DNA of 64,000 nucleotides, from positions 30,110,501 to 30,174,500 of the forward strand of contig NC_091255.1 of assembly GCF_042477335.2 (NCBI RefSeq), written 5' to 3'. This document shows positions 48,301 through 56,007 of this stretch, one piece after another; position 1 is the stretch's first letter; every line of letters begins with the position of its first letter. Both the position numbers and the translations under genes were made by a program. The notes beneath the pieces are model-generated. The model saw only the letters and a program-made list of their open reading frames with translations. It was not told where the DNA came from and searched no databases. The stretch is from Ovis canadensis (Eukaryota; Chordata; Mammalia; Artiodactyla; Bovidae).

Positions 48301-51300
48301 AGACTTTTAAGAGTCTTCTCCAGCACGCTTCGAAAACATCAGTTCTTTGGCACTTAGCCTTCTTTACGGTCCATCTCTCAAATCCATACATGGCTACTGC
48401 AAAACCATAGCTTTCACTGTATGGACCTTTGTCGGCAAAGTGATATCTCTGCTTTTTAATACACTGTCTAGTTGGTTCTCAAATAGAATTTTGGAATATA
48501 ATCTTTTCATAAATTAAGGGCTGGTTGTATATAAATATTTTGTGATATACTACGCATTTGGTTCTATTTTTATAATTGTAATTCCTTACTTCCCTCTCAA
48601 AGAGTTTTTCCTGATTAAGGATATTTTGGTAGCTGGCCCCTTTTAAAACCATTTTAAGAAGCTTTTGTAATGTATAATTTGTCAGTTGTGTTATTTCATT
48701 TGTTACTTTGAATTAAAAAAAAAACAAAACAAAACAGGAAATGGTCCACTGCCTTGTCCAAAACAATATCAAAAGATAGCATTGGGAATAAAGTGATCAT
48801 TCAGAGAAAGAACAGTGGGAAGACAACTTGGGAATTCTTTTCATGTTCCTTCCCAGGTGCTTTTCAAAGCTGGTGTCGTTCACCTTCACCATAGTTTTCT
48901 GTTCATGTTTATGAGTACAATGAATCCATGCACGATTGTCTTAAATGTCAATTGATGAGCTTCTCTTTTTCTCCCTTGCAGCATTGCTATGGCAACAAAA
49001 GAAAATATGACTTCACAGAGAGGAATGTTGAAATCAATTCAGAGTAAAATGAACACTTTGGCTAGTATCCTTTTTGACGGTTTGAAATCTGTTTTTAGGG
49101 GGGAAAATCTCTGTGTGCTTCACCACTCTCTCCCTCCCCTGGGCAGATTGCCGTCAGTAGTGACAGTAGAGGTCATGTGTAATTCTGTATTGTGAATATG
49201 CCCTGCACTTGTACTTTGTGAAAGTTCATACTGTTTAGTGCCATTTCTAAAAGATAGCACACCAGAAGTTTCATACTCATAGATCTCGAAAAAAAATGAT
49301 AAATATAATTTCCAAGTTATTCACAAAAAACTATTTTGCATCTTAATAGCTCTTGAATCCACGTTAGAAGTCTACAGTGTACACTGTTTTTACACAGAGG
49401 TCATAAATTTTGTGCTTTTTCTTCTTTCTTTTTTCATTTTGGAGAATTAAGTCAGTGGCATATGCTTAGAAAGGGAAGGAGGTAGCCATACATGTAAGTG
49501 CTGATCACTGCTGATTACCATATTTTCATTTTGCACAAGCTGAACTCTTGTATTGATTTGCTGCTTGTTTGTTGTGACCTCTACCTTTTCTAGTTCTTCA
49601 GTTTCCCAGTTTAAATTAGTACTACTCATACTCTGAGAAATCCAGCAGGGAAACTGCTAAGACCAAAAACATTCTGTTTCCTTTGAGGAATCAGGCCTTT
49701 TAGAGAAAAAAAGTTTCCTTCCCCAATTACTAATAGGGAAAGGACCTATAATTTCAAAAGTTGAGTATCTTCTGATCCTAGATGATTTGAGGTCACTTCT
49801 AGTGTGATCCCTTATTTGCCTCAGGAAAAGAATATCCTGAAGTGTGTTGATATTTTCCAGTTTTTGGTGAGTTTTGTTCTTGCTTTGTGCTTCCTTGGTG
49901 GCTCAAACAGTAGTCTGCCTACAATGTGGGAGACTGGGTTCGATCCCTGGGTTGGAAAGATTCCTCTGGAGAAGGAAATGGCAGCCCATTCCAGTACTCT
50001 TGCCTGGAAAATCCCATGGATGGAGGAGTGTGGTAGGCTACAGGCCATGGGGTCACAAAGAGTCGGACACGACTGAGCGACTTCACTCTAAGTCACCCTA
50101 AGTATAAAATCATACATCTAAAATCATTTGTTTTATATAGGGCTTTGCTGCTGCTGCTGCTAAGTCATTTCAGTCGTATCCGACTCTGTGCAACCCCATA
50201 CACAGCAGCCCACCAGGCTCTGCCATCCCTGGGATTCTCCAGGCAAGAATACTGGAGTGGGTTGCCATTTCCTTCTCCAATGCATGAAAGAGAAAAGTGA
50301 AAGTGAAGTTGCTCAGTCGTGTCTGACTCTTAGCAACCCCATGGACTGCAGCCCACCAGGCTCCTCCGTCCATGGATTTTCCAGGCAAGAGTACTGGAGT
50401 GGGGTGCCATTGCCTTCTCTGACAGGGCTTTTCAGTTAGTAGAGTACTCTGATATACATTATCTCATTTTATCAGTATGATAAATTAGAATCATTTCCAA
50501 AAATATGTTTTAAAAAAATCAAATAAAATGGGTTTGATTAGTTAGGACTCTATAGAAAGATAATAATAGAAACCTAATTTACACTGACCTAATGAGGAAA
50601 AGGAGGGAATTAACTTGTTCATATGTCTGTAAAATTCAGGAGTAGAATTTGGCTTAATGGATGGCTTGGATGCAGAGGCTCAGATTTTATTATCGAGAAT
50701 CTGCCTTTCTGTTCTTTGTTCCCCTCCTCCATCTCTCATTTCTGTTTACTTATGTGATGGCCTTATTCTCAGACACATTTTCTCCTCATGCTGATAGAGA
50801 TGGCTACCAGGGTCACCTCCTGCCAGATCAAAAATTATGAAATTTCTAACAGCTCTGGCACATGTCCAAAGAGGACTGTGGTTGCCCTCACTTGAGTCAC
50901 TGCCTAACCCAGCCACTGGCCAAGGGGAGGGACTATTCTCTCCTGCCAAGCCTGAGTGGGTATGTATACCTGATGGCAGAAGGCAGCAGCAGCCCCACCC
51001 AGTTACATGAACTGAACTAGATTATTGGAGAAGGAGCAGGGAGATTCCCCTAAAAGAAAAACTAGGTAGAAGTGTGTTCACTACAGACAGCGTTTCCTAA
51101 TGTCAAAAGTTTTCTTATTTCCTCTAAGGGCAGTGTTGACCCTTCTTGTACCAAGCCAGAAAAGATTAAGCATCTGCTTTCTATGAGATTTGTACCTGAC
51201 ACCGTGTAAGTTTTTGTAGTCAGAAACCGCTGCTGGCAATGCAAACCAGTATAGGACGCACAGGCATGTGCTTTGATGACATCTTACTACCAAGTAAGAT

Positions 51301-52157
51301 ACGAAGATATTTCATGGTACCAAGTACAGTACAGTTGTGATTGCTGGGAAACTCCTGAAACTTTCCTCTTTGCTTCCATTGTGTTCCCCACAAAGGGCAG
51401 TCAGAGCAGTTTAACCCACCTTACAACCCTATTCCTGCCCACTCCTGCTAAGTGAATTTAAAATTTTTAAGTAATTAACCAGTGTTTGATTATACAAACC
51501 CTTAGAGTTTGTTCCCACCAATTGTCTGAATCCAGGGGGGGCTTATCACCCTGTGGGGAGATCGTGTACTCCTCAAAACCCTCCTGGAAGAACTTCCCAG
51601 TCTCCTGAGGAAAGGGATTTAAGAGAGAGAGAGAGGAAGAGAAGGGAATGCAGGGTGGTGGTGGCGGCTGGCTGTGCCTCTGCCTGCCTGCCCTGCAGGG
51701 CTCCTTCATTCCTGGCCGCACTGGCTCCACCCAGACAGTCCTCCCTTGGCACATGGCAGCAGCCATCTCTGCTACCTCCTCCTGTCTCTCAGTGTTTTCC
51801 TTTCTGTTGCTCTTACCCGTGTGCTGCAGTGTACCACGGAGCCCAGATTTGCTTGGGACTTTGAGCAGTAAGGCATTGGTGTTTGCTGCAGCTTCCTCAG
51901 TGTGATTTTCTTCCCCTCTGTTTCTTCTCATCATTTGTCTTTCTGGACTCCACTGACCTCTGTTTTTTGTGATTCCTGTGACTTTTCAAAGAGGCTTCTT
52001 CCACATATGACCTTAATAAAGATTTCCCAAAGATCGTTTTCCTGCTGTGAACAGCCTCATCCAGCGAATCAACCTTAGGAAGCGGCGTGACTCCCTCATC
52101 CTGGGTGGTGTTATTGGCGTCTGTACCATCCTGTTGCTGCTGTATGCATTCCATTGA
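18440..52157 (+). CDS. GOSR1: GOSR1 (Golgi SNAP receptor complex member 1, GS28/GOS28), complete
   Basis: Nine coding exons join in frame: 18440-18470, 21308-21428, 26972-27059, 27404-27511, 30825-30916, 35087-35161, 42471-42500, 48982-49064 and 52033-52157. They total 753 nt, that is 250 residues plus stop, the expected family length. GOSR1 is a tail-anchored Qb-SNARE that works with syntaxin 5, Ykt6, Bet1L and others in ER-Golgi and intra-Golgi vesicle fusion. Features are N-terminal helical regions from about residues 10-116, a SNARE motif around 165-225 with the probable zero-layer glutamine at residue 194 (codon 49016-49018, in TSQRGML), a basic juxtamembrane LRKRRD, and a C-terminal anchor at residues 231-249 ending in YAFH. 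The start is the YY1-embedded ATG in strong Kozak context. Intron 8 looks U12-type and exon 7 is a microexon. No frame damage is seen. Confidence 0.98.
18471..19670. other. GOSR1 intron 1, 5' part
   Basis: CpG-rich and purine-rich to about 19010, then AT-rich sequence with a T17 run near 19276. No repeat family was recognised. The open frames here are chance. Confidence 0.4.
19675..20220 (-). repeat. Artiodactyl L1 3' UTR fragment split by a SINE
   Basis: The left part has ctacaatgctgtgttagttg and gttgtacggtgaagtgcatc. The right part (after 20109) continues as gtagtgtatttacgtcaaac. The Bov-tA at 19890-20109 lies between them. Confidence 0.55.
19890..20109 (-). mobile_element. Bov-tA SINE
   Basis: Reverse copy from tagtctaagtctgtgtcggac to gaactatgagggaagccctg, followed by a T11 run. 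Confidence 0.85.
20221..21307. other. GOSR1 intron 1, 3' part
   Basis: AT-rich sequence without a recognised repeat. It ends at the exon 2 acceptor. Confidence 0.4.
21308..21428 (+). CDS. GOSR1: GOSR1 coding exon 2
   Basis: The acceptor is gttaaag, after a T-rich stretch with interspersed purines. The donor is gtaccg, weak at +4 to +6. The 121 nt encode [20 protein letters not shown] and on to GRRDRH: the first amphipathic helix and a linker. The exon ends two bases into a serine codon. Confidence 0.96.
21861..22340 (-). repeat. L1 3' UTR fragments
   Basis: T17 followed by gtattggggtatatctgatt, aacagtgttgtgatgatttc and tgtgctattcagtaggtccc, the ruminant L1 3' UTR in reverse. A second L1-like piece lies at about 22170-22340. 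Confidence 0.55.
22375..22598 (-). mobile_element. CHR-type SINE
   Basis: Reverse copy: tctgctcggtcttccttgct, gcttctcttgttgtggagca, ggctctcaggcacgtgaact. The tRNA-like head is missing; Tigger1 sequence begins where it should be. Confidence 0.7.
24084..24130 (+). repeat. Simple repeat (TA/GATA-rich)
   Basis: tatatatatttacagatagatagatatagatatag-type array within the Tigger1 copy, next to the SINE insertion site. Confidence 0.75.
24141..24358 (+). mobile_element. Bov-tA SINE nested in Tigger1, with target-site duplication
   Basis: A perfect 10-bp duplication atggatatat lies at 24131-24140 and 24359-24368. The head is ctgagcttcccaggtggtaa and the end gcgacttagcaagcacac. Confidence 0.92.
24369..24397 (+). 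repeat. (GT)n microsatellite
   Basis: About 14 uninterrupted TG units directly after the SINE duplication. Likely polymorphic. Confidence 0.9.
25016..25834. other. GOSR1 intron 2 middle section
   Basis: Mostly unique. An L2-like fragment lies at about 25400-25510 (ttcattcagcaagtatttta, gccaagcactgttctaggtg). Confidence 0.4.
25835..26043 (-). mobile_element. Bov-tA SINE
   Basis: Reverse copy from gttgctcagtcgtgtctgac to gtccaagctatcagggaagc. Confidence 0.87.
26044..26971. other. GOSR1 intron 2, 3' part
   Basis: AT-rich unique sequence leading to exon 3. No repeat or exon was recognised. Confidence 0.4.
26972..27059 (+). CDS. GOSR1: GOSR1 coding exon 3
   Basis: The exon is 88 nt with acceptor ctttttag and consensus donor gtgagt. 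It encodes [20 protein letters not shown] and IEIEQLLAR, where the second helical segment begins. It ends on a codon boundary. The intron that follows is only 344 bp. Confidence 0.96.
27404..27511 (+). CDS. GOSR1: GOSR1 coding exon 4
   Basis: The exon is 108 nt (36 codons) behind a strong pyrimidine tract and ttttag, with donor gtaata. It encodes [16 protein letters not shown] and on to [11 protein letters not shown]. It is symmetric (phase 0/0), so skipping would keep the frame. Confidence 0.96.
27879..28123 (+). mobile_element. Bov-tA SINE, variant with internal duplication
   Basis: A partial Bov-A unit (ggtcaggaagatccactgga) precedes a full unit starting ggcttcccttgtggctcagc and ending acaactcagagactttaact. 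It is the plus-strand counterpart of 995-1264. Confidence 0.85.
28140..29430 (+). repeat. Old L1 3' region fragment
   Basis: ORF2 C-terminal and 3' UTR-like sequence (gattctggaaaaaaaattag, caaatgggtcaaagatttat, agtggccaaattcataaaaa, attctaccaggcatttaccc). A Bov-A2 lies inside it. Confidence 0.65.
28650..28925 (-). mobile_element. Bov-A2 SINE with target-site duplication
   Basis: A perfect 12-bp duplication aaggactttcct at 28638-28649 and 28926-28937 flanks a dimeric Bov-A2 with a (CTG)4-5 end. Confidence 0.93.
29440..29660 (+). mobile_element. Bov-tA SINE
   Basis: Plus-strand copy from gtggtggcactagtggtaaa to cacaactgaagcaacttagc. Confidence 0.85.
29661..30363. other. GOSR1 intron 4 section
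   Basis: AT-rich, no recognised repeat or exon. Confidence 0.35.
30364..30585 (+). mobile_element. Bov-tA SINE
   Basis: Plus-strand copy from gggcttcccaggtggcactc to tggacaagattgaagtcaac, 240 bp before GOSR1 exon 5. Confidence 0.85.
30825..30916 (+). CDS. GOSR1: GOSR1 coding exon 5
   Basis: The exon is 92 nt with acceptor ttattgcag and consensus donor gtaagt. It encodes [18 protein letters not shown] and [12 protein letters not shown], plus two bases of Glu. It continues the regulatory helical region. Confidence 0.96.
30917..32387. other. GOSR1 intron 5, 5' part
   Basis: Mostly unique. Sequence at 31110-31320 is faintly L2-like. No exon was recognised. Confidence 0.35.
32400..33472 (+). 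mobile_element. BovB LINE with target-site duplication, GOSR1 intron 5
   Basis: A 12-bp duplication atagtagtaata at 32388-32399 and 33473-33484. The copy encodes an RT segment [20 protein letters not shown] and [15 protein letters not shown], then breaks at 32860 (TAG) and by small deletions. It is 5'-truncated and inactive. A 20-bp direct repeat sits at its 5' edge. Confidence 0.92.
33637..33843 (+). mobile_element. Bov-tA SINE
   Basis: Plus-strand copy from ggacttcccaggtggctcag to cggacacagctgaccaacta. Confidence 0.87.
33844..34339. other. GOSR1 intron 5 section
   Basis: No repeat or exon recognised. The opposed open frames here are short and lack features. Confidence 0.35.
34340..34755 (+). 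repeat. L2 LINE 3' end
   Basis: It ends gtggtacctgacagatgttg, aataaatatttgctgagtta and atgaatgaatg, the L2 3' terminus. It lies 330 bp before exon 6. Confidence 0.7.
35087..35161 (+). CDS. GOSR1: GOSR1 coding exon 6
   Basis: The exon is 75 nt with acceptor tttcttctag and donor gtaggt. It encodes [20 protein letters not shown] and DHLR, with split codons at both ends. It starts the SNARE motif. Upstream and downstream introns hold BovB copies in opposite orientation. Confidence 0.96.
35411..35633 (-). mobile_element. Bov-tA SINE
   Basis: Reverse copy from gtgaagtgaagttgctcagt to gccaccagggaagc, 250 bp after exon 6. A 12-15 bp duplication of tagcctacc(g)at-type sequence occurs inside it (35462-35485). 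Confidence 0.87.
35634..36655. other. GOSR1 intron 6 section with AT/GT microsatellite
   Basis: An alternating purine-pyrimidine array (gtgtgtgtatatatatgtat, acacacacatacatacacat, atatatat) lies at about 35862-35928. The rest appears unique. Confidence 0.5.
36656..37140 (-). repeat. MIR-like fragment split by a Bov-tA
   Basis: cattttacagggggaaaaat, then gggtcacacagcttaaatga, is a MIR-type segment. Similar low-complexity remnant (acagaaagaaactgaagcag) follows the Bov-tA. Confidence 0.45.
36832..37030 (-). mobile_element. Bov-tA SINE
   Basis: Reverse copy from gtgaagtgaagtcactcagt to ctttaccatctgagccac. Confidence 0.87.
37470..38030 (+). repeat. L1 ORF2 3' fragment
   Basis: acagtgtggtattagtggaa, gacagatcagtggaacagaa, aacatgcaaaaaaatgaata and tgataaaggactgttatcca are L1 ORF2 C-terminal codons, decayed. 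BovB sequence interrupts it at about 38031. Confidence 0.7.
38031..40780 (-). mobile_element. Long BovB (RTE) LINE with endonuclease and RT regions, GOSR1 intron 6
   Basis: About 2.75 kb on the minus strand, the longest copy here (a full BovB is about 3.2 kb). An APE-type endonuclease region lies at 40616-39900 ([20 protein letters not shown]; the DWNAKVG, QIDYIL and SSDHELL motifs). A linker follows at 40020-39403, with the RT at 39250-38594 ([24 protein letters not shown] active site in [12 protein letters not shown]). The 3' end is at about 38035. Frameshifts near 40020, 39403 and 39080 and a lost 5' end make it inactive. Confidence 0.93.
40848..40990 (+). mobile_element. CHR-type SINE, short, with A-rich tail
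   Basis: ctgggacttcgctaactgtc, gcaggttcgatctcctgtgg and ggaactaagatcccccacac, then an A/G-rich tail. Confidence 0.7.
40991..42470. other. GOSR1 intron 6, 3' part
   Basis: Unique AT-rich sequence with (TTGC)n-like short runs at about 41340-41375. It ends in the acceptor of the microexon. Confidence 0.4.
42471..42500 (+). CDS. GOSR1: GOSR1 coding exon 7 (30-nt microexon)
   Basis: The acceptor is ttatttgcag and the donor gtagga. The 30 nt complete an Asn codon, encode SDRLIEETI, and leave two bases of a Ser. The length is a multiple of three, so skipping would remove ten residues of the SNARE motif without a frameshift. It is needed to join exons 6 and 8 into the known family sequence. Confidence 0.95.
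42501..43140. other. GOSR1 intron 7, 5' part
   Basis: AT-rich, with (GTTT)n just after the microexon donor (42512-42535). No repeat family was recognised. Confidence 0.4.
43141..43350 (+). mobile_element. Bov-tA SINE with target-site duplication
   Basis: attgtgttca (43131-43140) and attgtattca (43351-43360) match at 9 of 10 positions. The body runs from ggccttcccaggtggtgaag to gaagcaacttagcatgc. Confidence 0.9.
43402..43593 (-). mobile_element. Bov-tA SINE, inverted relative to its neighbour
   Basis: Reverse copy, short duplication cagtaa/cagtaa at its ends, from aatgaagtcgctcagt to tgagccgccagggaagc. Part of the Bov-A unit is deleted. Confidence 0.87.
43640..43960 (+). repeat. Two MIR SINE fragments
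   Basis: The first, 43640-43775, has gttaaggtaagtaatttgcc and attgaggattcagatcctca. The second, 43785-43960, has ctttggagtatgatttgctt and gataatacctaccctaaaag. Confidence 0.65.
43961..44675. other. GOSR1 intron 7 section, probably old L1
   Basis: 44030-44250 (atcattttgccacatttgct, aataagttccaggcatgatg) looks like old L1 3' sequence. The family is uncertain. Confidence 0.4.
44676..44884 (+). mobile_element. Bov-tA SINE with target-site duplication
   Basis: attgttgaaaaaa (44663-44675) and attgtttaaaaaa (44885-44897) differ at one base. The body runs from tggcttcgcaggtgtctcat to tacaactggacgcctaaac. Confidence 0.88.
44885..45391. other. GOSR1 intron 7 section
   Basis: No repeat or exon recognised. 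Confidence 0.35.
45392..46343 (-). mobile_element. BovB LINE, GOSR1 intron 7
   Basis: Minus-strand copy. RT fragment with [20 protein letters not shown] and [15 protein letters not shown]: the active-site YADD has become YTDD. 3' domain at 45899-45603. Truncated in the RT at 46343. Confidence 0.92.
46578..46903 (-). mobile_element. CHR-type SINE with 17-bp target-site duplication
   Basis: attctactcatattctt (46561-46577) and attctacccatattctt (46904-46920) match at 16 of 17. Reverse-strand CHR-2-like body with a T-rich start and ccagggaagtcc head. Confidence 0.9.
47049..47246 (+). mobile_element. Bov-tA SINE with perfect 13-bp target-site duplication
   Basis: ttcgtaaatgatg at 47036-47048 and 47247-47259. 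The body starts ggcttcccttgtggctcagc and ends actttcactttcactt. Confidence 0.94.
47260..47997. other. GOSR1 intron 7 section
   Basis: 47440-47660 is faintly L1-like. The rest is unique. No exon was recognised. Confidence 0.35.
47998..48477 (-). mobile_element. BovB LINE 3' fragment
   Basis: Minus-strand 3' end (gaccccatggactgcagcat, catccaaccatctcatcctc) truncated at tacactgtctag. More diverged than the other copies, with internal gaps. It lies 500 bp before exon 8. Confidence 0.88.
48478..48981. other. GOSR1 intron 7, 3' end
   Basis: AT-rich with (A)nC low complexity near 48716-48737. No repeat family was recognised. Confidence 0.4.
48982..49064 (+). CDS. GOSR1: GOSR1 coding exon 8 (SNARE core)
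   Basis: The exon is 83 nt with acceptor ctcccttgcag. It encodes [20 protein letters not shown] and SKMNTLA, then one base of Asn. The likely zero-layer Gln is at 49016-49018. The donor is gtatccttt, which matches the U12-type 5' splice site and not the usual U2 consensus. Confidence 0.96.
49888..50092 (+). mobile_element. Bov-tA SINE in the U12-type intron
   Basis: Plus-strand copy from tgcttccttggtggctcaaa to cacgactgagcgacttcact. Confidence 0.87.
50147..50423 (-). mobile_element. Bov-A2 SINE in the U12-type intron
   Basis: Reverse dimer with (CTG) end, flanked by agggcttt at 50139-50146 and 50424-50431. Confidence 0.88.
50432..52010. other. GOSR1 intron 8, 3' part
   Basis: Unique sequence, moderately GC-rich at 51540-51800, with a (GA)n run near 51623-51640. 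The opposed open frames there have low-complexity products and no domain. Confidence 0.4.
52033..52157 (+). CDS. GOSR1: GOSR1 terminal coding exon 9 (end of SNARE motif and membrane anchor)
   Basis: It encodes [20 protein letters not shown], then [20 protein letters not shown] and TGA (52155-52157). The hydrophobic tail of 19 residues with only one residue after it fits a tail-anchored SNARE. The acceptor lacks a pyrimidine tract, consistent with U12-type splicing. Confidence 0.97.
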
Positions 52158-53988
52158 TGGGACATCTCCAGGGACTCTTGACAGCCACCACTTTCACACC
52201 CTGATCCAGAAGAAGAAAAATAGGAAGAAGTTGACTGATCTGCTAATTAGCCTGACCAGCAGGATTCATTCAAGACTGATAGTGATGGACTCTGATGTGG
52301 TCAGGTTGAGCGGAAGTCACAGGTTTTCTGTGCTATCTTTTCTAACACACATTTCCCTCTGTTTTCAGTTTCTAAGAAAAAAAAAAAAAAGATGTTTTGT
52401 CTCCCCAAGAGGTAAGTAAACCCATCAGAAACAGAATTTCCATGCTTCAGTGATAGTGTTGAAGGCTGATGACAAGCCAGGTCATGAGGCTGGACTCTTC
52501 AAAAAACCAGGCTTCTGTATATCCAAAGACTGCTTTCCTTTCAGCCACCAGATGGAGTTGTGAATAAAAATAGCTTTTTCCTTTTATTTTACACTCATGA
52601 TGAGAAATTCCAAGTCATTTCTTGATAATCTGTGCTATAAATTTCTACTCTTTGTCCCCAACTTTTTTGGTGTTCAAGGAAAATGGCAATTTTCAAAGAA
52701 TCTTTGAAATTTTCACAGGCCATCTTCAGCACAGTTGAGGTTATCTGAAACAAGACAAGCACTGCAAAAAAAGACTTTATCTTGTTTTTTAATCATGCCC
52801 ACACTCGGGTTAACTGTATTCCTGAAAAAACCATCAAGAATGATAGGCTTTTTTTTTGGTCAGTCATTGTTTTTTACTTTTTGTTAGTTTCTTCTATTGA
52901 GTAATATCTATTACTACAAGAAAAGAAAATTCCAGTTCTACCACGACAAAAAGCCAGTAAGTATCTGTCAGTGCCCCTAACTGTTCCTCCTCATGTCGTG
53001 ATTAACACTGACAACCAAGTGAGGAAAATGCTTGATTTTCACTGAGGTCTCTTCAACAAGCTGCATGTACAAAGACAGTGAAGGGCCACCATCCAGGTGA
53101 TTCCATTTGTAAATGTTCCACATGTCGGAGCAAAAGTTTAAGGACCCCTGTCTTATGTACCAGGAATTCTGTGTTCTGTGAAAACCTATTCATTCCAAAT
53201 CTGTTAAGCTTTTCCACACATCCGGAGAATGAGGGGCTTTACTACTGAAGGAGAAAATACCAGAATCTGTCTCTGTCTGCACTATCAGAATCTGTCTTCT
53301 CATACCACCATGGACAGTGACAAAATCTTAAACCACCCACCAGAATTCCAAGTTTAACCATTTCCCAGTTTCTATAAATGTTACGACTTTTCTAACTGAA
53401 CTACCACAATTAGGTCGAAGACTTCCAACATCTGCTGTCCTTACAAGAAAGAAAGCTACTCTTCACCTCTGAAATGTATTGTGGTATTTATAGTATTGGC
53501 TTAAGACCATGCCACAGGAAATAAAAGGATATTAGCATGCAGTTCTTCACTCCATCACAATGTGTTCATGGTGACATTCAGATGAACTTGATTACAGGCT
53601 GATCGGTAGACTAACCTCTGGTTGGGTACAGAAACAGAGGTTTTTCATTCTGGCATTAGAGTTTCATTATGTTCTGGGTATGAAGAGCAATTGATACATT
53701 TTTTTTTTAACTATGGGGTTTATTTTTCTAAATATGGGTTGATTGATCAGTCAGTTGATTAGGGATGCCCTTAAAAGAAAATTTAAGTTTTCCCACTGTG
53801 AACCTTGAGAGATTAGAGAAGTAAGTTCATTTATTAAATTCTCTCCTGGGAGAACAAAACTTCTCTCCCCTGACTCTCTATTTATCTTTGATTTTTCAAA
53901 GGGTCTTGATCGATGGTTGTGCCTCAGCTAGAATTTGTGGGACTTTGGTTGCTATATAGTCAGCATTTATAAAATCTGAAGTATCGTA

Positions 53989-53994
53989 AATAAA
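53989..53994 (+). terminator. GOSR1: Candidate proximal GOSR1 poly(A) signal AATAAA
   Basis: A canonical hexamer about 1.8 kb after the stop, followed after 40-60 nt by ttatttggtgtgttc, a GU-rich downstream element. Confidence 0.6.
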
Positions 53995-56001
53995 GTTATT
54001 TATTTAATTATACTACCAGTGTTTTTTACTGGTCTGATTATTTGGTGTGTTCATGAAGGCTGATGGTGGCCTGAGAGTAAAACTAGGACCCCCGCTAATC
54101 TAGCTTGCTGCAGCTGAGCAAACGCTTTTGATAGCTGGTAAGCCTTTCCATTAGGGTTATGCGTAAATGAAGTAATAGAATTATGTTGATTATTTTCTTT
54201 ATGAAAATAAACATGTTCTTCTAAGGAAGTTGAAAAAGTGTGGTATAGATGTTGGTGTCAGACAGGTCTGACTAACCTCCCCATGGTGTAACCCATAGTG
54301 AGGTGACCCAGGGCCAAACGTAGGGCTCGTTTCTCCTTTACGGTTCCGTCCTTTGTGGAAGGAAGCCCTGGAGCAAGGACAGACGTGTGCCGTTGACCAG
54401 TAGAGGCTCACTTTGGATCCCATGGTAGCTGACGTGAACTCTTCAATTTCATGCCATTTAGCCTTTTTTTTTAACAGCTTGCTTTTCTCAACTTTTTGCT
54501 CGTTATAAACCAGTTACTAGGCTTAGGGGCCAAGAGTAATTTGCTTATTGGAGCCAGGTGCAAGGAGTTTTCTATTCCTTGTCCCACATGTGGCCTGCTA
54601 CAGGAAGTTACTCTCTCTCAGTCATGTCTTATATAAGCCATGTCTTTTAGGGATCTTACATCACTCAGAACTTTCCATTTCACTTGAAATAAGAAACCAT
54701 GGCAACAGAAAGGGCAGGAGATTCCAAAAGGTATACTTCTCTGAGAGTTTGCTTTACTGTGTGCCAGTAACTTTAGTTTAAAATGGTTAATGAATCTATT
54801 ACTCAGGTTCAAGCCCAGATATTCAAGTACTTTAGTTGATCTGTCCTGGGTATTTCTATATTCTTGTTACTATTAACGATACTGAGGGAGTCCCTGTAAC
54901 AGGCAGCATTGCTCACCCGTCTTTTTCTAATGTTAGAAAAGGGCTTTTCTTCTCCAGTCTTCCCTTCTCCTGCTTACCAAGATTTTCTAAAGAATGTCTT
55001 TTTACAGCTTGCCCCGTACTCATATCAGACACGGGAGTATGATCCTGAGAGTGGAGATGGTTAATGAGAGAGAGGAGTCAGCATGAAGGCCCTCTTGGTA
55101 CCTGGAACCAAATAATACTGACTTTAGTTCTTTCCTGTTGGATGCTGAACAGAAAAATGTACTTATTGAGCCTTTTGATGCAATGACTTTTGGCCTCTCT
55201 GGAACTGAGGCACCTTGGACTTGCATTCCTACCATGAATTTTTCTGTTTCATTGTTAATGATCTCAACCTGATGAAAAGGACTTTAAAGAACTGGACTAG
55301 CCTTTTTGGTTTTCTAATACCTCATGTTTGATCACTAGCCAGATACGATTTCTTGGAAACTGACTGCATTTTCTAACTTGCAGTATGAAGCTATTGAGGG
55401 TGAATGGCCATGTCTAGTGTTACACTGAATTTTGTGGCAAATGTAAAGAGGAAATGGATTCTACTGGGAATTAAAATGATTGTGTTCCATTCTTCTTTGG
55501 GGGTAGGAGTTGTTTAGCCTGGTCTCCAAAAAGATACAGCTTTCCATCATGATCTTTATAAACTAATATCACTCCTTTATGAACCTGCATACCCCTAAGT
55601 TTTATAGGACAAAAGAAAATGAGGAGCCAGTGACTCTAAGGATGTTACTGGATAAGAAGCTGAGACAGCTGAGCCGTGTCCTGAGGCATCTTTCTTATTT
55701 TCTTCGTGTCTACTGCAAAGTGTCACTTTCATATCAAATGTTTGCATCTATTCCTATCCTATTAGCTCTTAGAGAGGAAGAGAAATCAATTCCAATCACA
55801 CTTTACCATGATGGAAGATGTTTCCTCATGAAAAAAATGCCAATACAGATTTTTAAAAATCTATTGCAAATGCACTTTTAAATTTTTTGCTTTTAAAATG
55901 GCTTCTTGGAACCAGGTTTATCGTATTTGTACTTCATTTTTGTTCTCATCGAAATGTGCATTTTCTGACTGTATAAAAGAAGCTTTGTTATGTAATTTAA
56001 T

Positions 56002-56007
56002 AATAAA
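56002..56007 (+). terminator. GOSR1: Candidate distal GOSR1 poly(A) signal AATAAA
   Basis: A canonical hexamer followed after about 15 nt by tagtgtgtctggttcttt. It marks the end of the repeat-free zone. An L1-like fragment appears about 0.4 kb further on. Confidence 0.65.

Larger units (their letters stand above)
49065..52032 (+). other. GOSR1: GOSR1 intron 8, probable U12-type (minor spliceosome) GT-AG intron
   Basis: The intron begins GTATCCTTT, the exact U12-type 5' splice site core. Near its end, ccttaat (52011-52017) resembles the U12 branch site TTCCTTAAC, with the branch adenosine about 16 nt from the terminal AG. The usual pyrimidine tract before the AG is missing (aaagatttcccaaag). 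The intron is 2968 bp and contains one Bov-tA and one Bov-A2 SINE in opposite orientation. The remainder looks unique. Confidence 0.85.

Noticed and set aside
51467..51934. 155-codon minus-strand frame and overlapping plus-strand frames at 51553-51905
   Set aside because: They lie inside GOSR1 intron 8, with low-complexity products, no domain and no splice or Kozak support.
52545..52557. CTCF-like CCACCAGATGGAG in the GOSR1 3' UTR
   Set aside because: The GGCGC/GGCAG part of the core is missing. Too weak to annotate.
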